From NCBI GenBank assembly GCA_903944165.1, contig CAJAQT010000022.1:1-52726 (forward strand): a stretch of DNA of 52,726 nucleotides, written 5' to 3'. The position numbers and the translations under genes are program-made. Every line of letters starts with the position of its first letter. Position 1 is the first letter of the stretch. Shown piece after piece: positions 51,152 to 52,726 of this stretch. The DNA is from an uncultured Methylococcaceae bacterium. GTDB taxonomy: Bacteria; Pseudomonadota; Gammaproteobacteria; Methylococcales; Methylomonadaceae. The notes beneath the pieces were generated by a model. It searched no databases. It saw nothing but the letters and a program-made list of their open reading frames with translations, and had not been told where the DNA came from.

Positions 51152-52726
51152 TTAAAATTCTTCCCATTCATCGATATCATCGTTACTGATGAGGACAGGT
51201 TTTGGCGCAGCGGCAGTTTTGCCTTTGTAGGTTTCAATTTTAATAGGCGCAGGTGATTTGCTGGCGGCCGTTTTACTAAGCGTAGAGGTATCATGTGCTT
51301 GACGGCCATCTACTTTAAATTGATTAACCGTCATCAATAAGCTGTGAACCTGGTCTTCTAGCGATTCAGCCGAGGCGGCCGCCTCTTCAACTAAGGCAGC
51401 ATTTTGTTGCGTGGCATCGTCCATTTGCCCGATGGCTTGATTAACTTGTTGAATGCCAGAGGTTTGCTCAATTGAAGCTTCGGCAATTTCATTCATAATC
51501 ACGGTGACTCGATGAATAGAGCTGACGATTTCTTCCATAGTGTGGCCAGCTTGAAGCACTAATTTACTGCCGTCTTCAACTTTTTCTACAGAATCACCAA
51601 TTAATTTTTTAATTTCACCTGCGGCGGCGGCGGCACGTTGTGCCAAATTACGTACTTCACTGGCAACCACGGCAAAGCCACGACCTTGTTCACCTGCACG
51701 CGCGGCTTCTACTGCGGCGTTTAAGGCAAGAATGTTAGTTTGGAATGCGATGCTGTCAATTACTGAAATAATAGCAACAATTTTATTTGAAGAAGTGTTG
51801 ATGGACTCCATAGTGGTGACGACTTTACTTACCACATTGACGCCTTTATCGGCAATTGCAGCCGCACTTCTTGCTAGCTCATCGGCTTGTTTAGCGTTTT
51901 GGGTATTCGCCTGTACGGTTGAGGTTAATTCTTCCATGCTAGCAGCGGTTTCTTCAAGGCTGGCAGCTTGTTCTTCGGTGCGGTGTGATAGGTCATTATT
52001 TCCTGAGGCAATTTCTTTTGCCGCAGTATTAATGGTTTCGGTGGCTTCTTTAATTTCCAGCACTAAGCTTTTAAGGTGTTCATTCGTGGCATTAATGCCT
52101 TCGATAACCTCTCCAAAAATACCAGGGTATTCTTTATCGATAGATTGGTTTAGATCACCTTTAGCCATGGCGTTGGTGACGTGTAAGATGTCAATAAAGC
52201 CGGCTTCGCTGGTGCTAAGTAACAAGTTAAAGTCATCAAAAATTTCTTTAAACATGTGGCTAAATTTTGAGGTGTTAACACGTTTTGAGAAATCACCTTT
52301 TACGCCTGCTTCAGTTAAGGTTTTGATTTCTCTGCTGACATTGTGCAGATTATTTTTAATTTCATCGATAGCACGAGTGATTTTGGCTTGTTCGCCTGGT
52401 AAGCGTTTGATGTCGTGACTGAAATCTCCTTGGGCATATTGGGAGATCACTTTTACAATTTCCATTTTTACGTCAATATGAGATTTGACGAGAGTGTTTA
52501 GATTTTGTGCCATGCGCTTGTAATCACCAGAAAATTGCTGGTAATTAAATTCTTCATGGATGGCGCCGTGCGCATGTTTTATTGAGACATTGTCAATGTC
52601 GTCAATGAAATCATTGATTGAATCCTGAATGCATTTGATAGCGTACAAAAGACTGCTGCGGTCGTTATCTTGGAGCTCAATGGTGTTTTTAAAATTGCCT
52701 TGGGCGATTTCTTTGGCAAGGTTATT
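51152..52726 (-). CDS. Methyl-accepting chemotaxis protein with tandem HAMP-like repeats (N-terminus beyond right edge)
   Basis: MCP hairpin sequence [46 protein letters not shown]. The ORF-track start is a TTG inside an open frame; the frame continues as [31 protein letters not shown] to the window edge. Confidence 0.95.
   Translation of the reverse strand, partial: NNLAKEIAQGNFKNTIELQDNDRSSLLYAIKCIQDSINDFIDDIDNVSIKHAHGAIHEEFNYQQFSGDYKRMAQNLNTLVKSHIDVKMEIVKVISQYAQGDFSHDIKRLPGEQAKITRAIDEIKNNLHNVSREIKTLTEAGVKGDFSKRVNTSKFSHMFKEIFDDFNLLLSTSEAGFIDILHVTNAMAKGDLNQSIDKEYPGIFGEVIEGINATNEHLKSLVLEIKEATETINTAAKEIASGNNDLSHRTEEQAASLEETAASMEELTSTVQANTQNAKQADELARSAAAIADKGVNVVSKVVTTMESINTSSNKIVAIISVIDSIAFQTNILALNAAVEAARAGEQGRGFAVVASEVRNLAQRAAAAAGEIKKLIGDSVEKVEDGSKLVLQAGHTMEEIVSSIHRVTVIMNEIAEASIEQTSGIQQVNQAIGQMDDATQQNAALVEEAAASAESLEDQVHSLLMTVNQFKVDGRQAHDTSTLSKTAASKSPAPIKIETYKGKTAAAPKPVLISNDDIDEWEEF

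Noticed and set aside
51732-52418. 228-aa plus-strand ORF
   Set aside because: Fully antisense to the MCP coding region; low-complexity Ser/Leu/Ala composition typical of a shadow ORF.

Overview
The window is a gene-dense, mostly housekeeping chromosomal segment of a gammaproteobacterium. A methylotroph or methanotroph relative is plausible, because an MxaD-like SRPBCC protein and an NAD-linked formate dehydrogenase are present, but this is inference. Recognisable blocks, left to right: N-terminal part of a PilY1-like pilus protein (runs off the left edge); an orphan MASE1-CHASE-PAS histidine kinase; a SAM methyltransferase; a DUF4124-SNase nuclease; an SRPBCC / beta-propeller / small-protein cluster; malic enzyme-PTA fusion (maeB); SDR; DUF3455 protein; queG; a small HEAGH zincin; pgaBCD without an adjacent pgaA; DedA; a thioredoxin-like protein; pgk; rpoZ-spoT-ridA-recG-ubiC; trkA-trkH; a YccA/Bax-inhibitor protein; a TIGR04073-like protein; mtnD-mtnC; tRNA-Asp; purEK; fdsG-fdsB-fdsA-fdhD-fdsD; serA-serB-like; a TIGR04282/DUF2064 protein plus a membrane-anchored GH17; ilvI-ilvH-ilvC; trhP (yegQ); and a multi-HAMP chemotaxis receptor running off the right edge. 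I see no CRISPR array, prophage, transposase or defence island. The least explained items are short palindromic repeats, a 12-G tract upstream of the sensor kinase, the standalone zincin and the SRPBCC/propeller/small-protein cluster. I found no convincing evidence for an undescribed large system.
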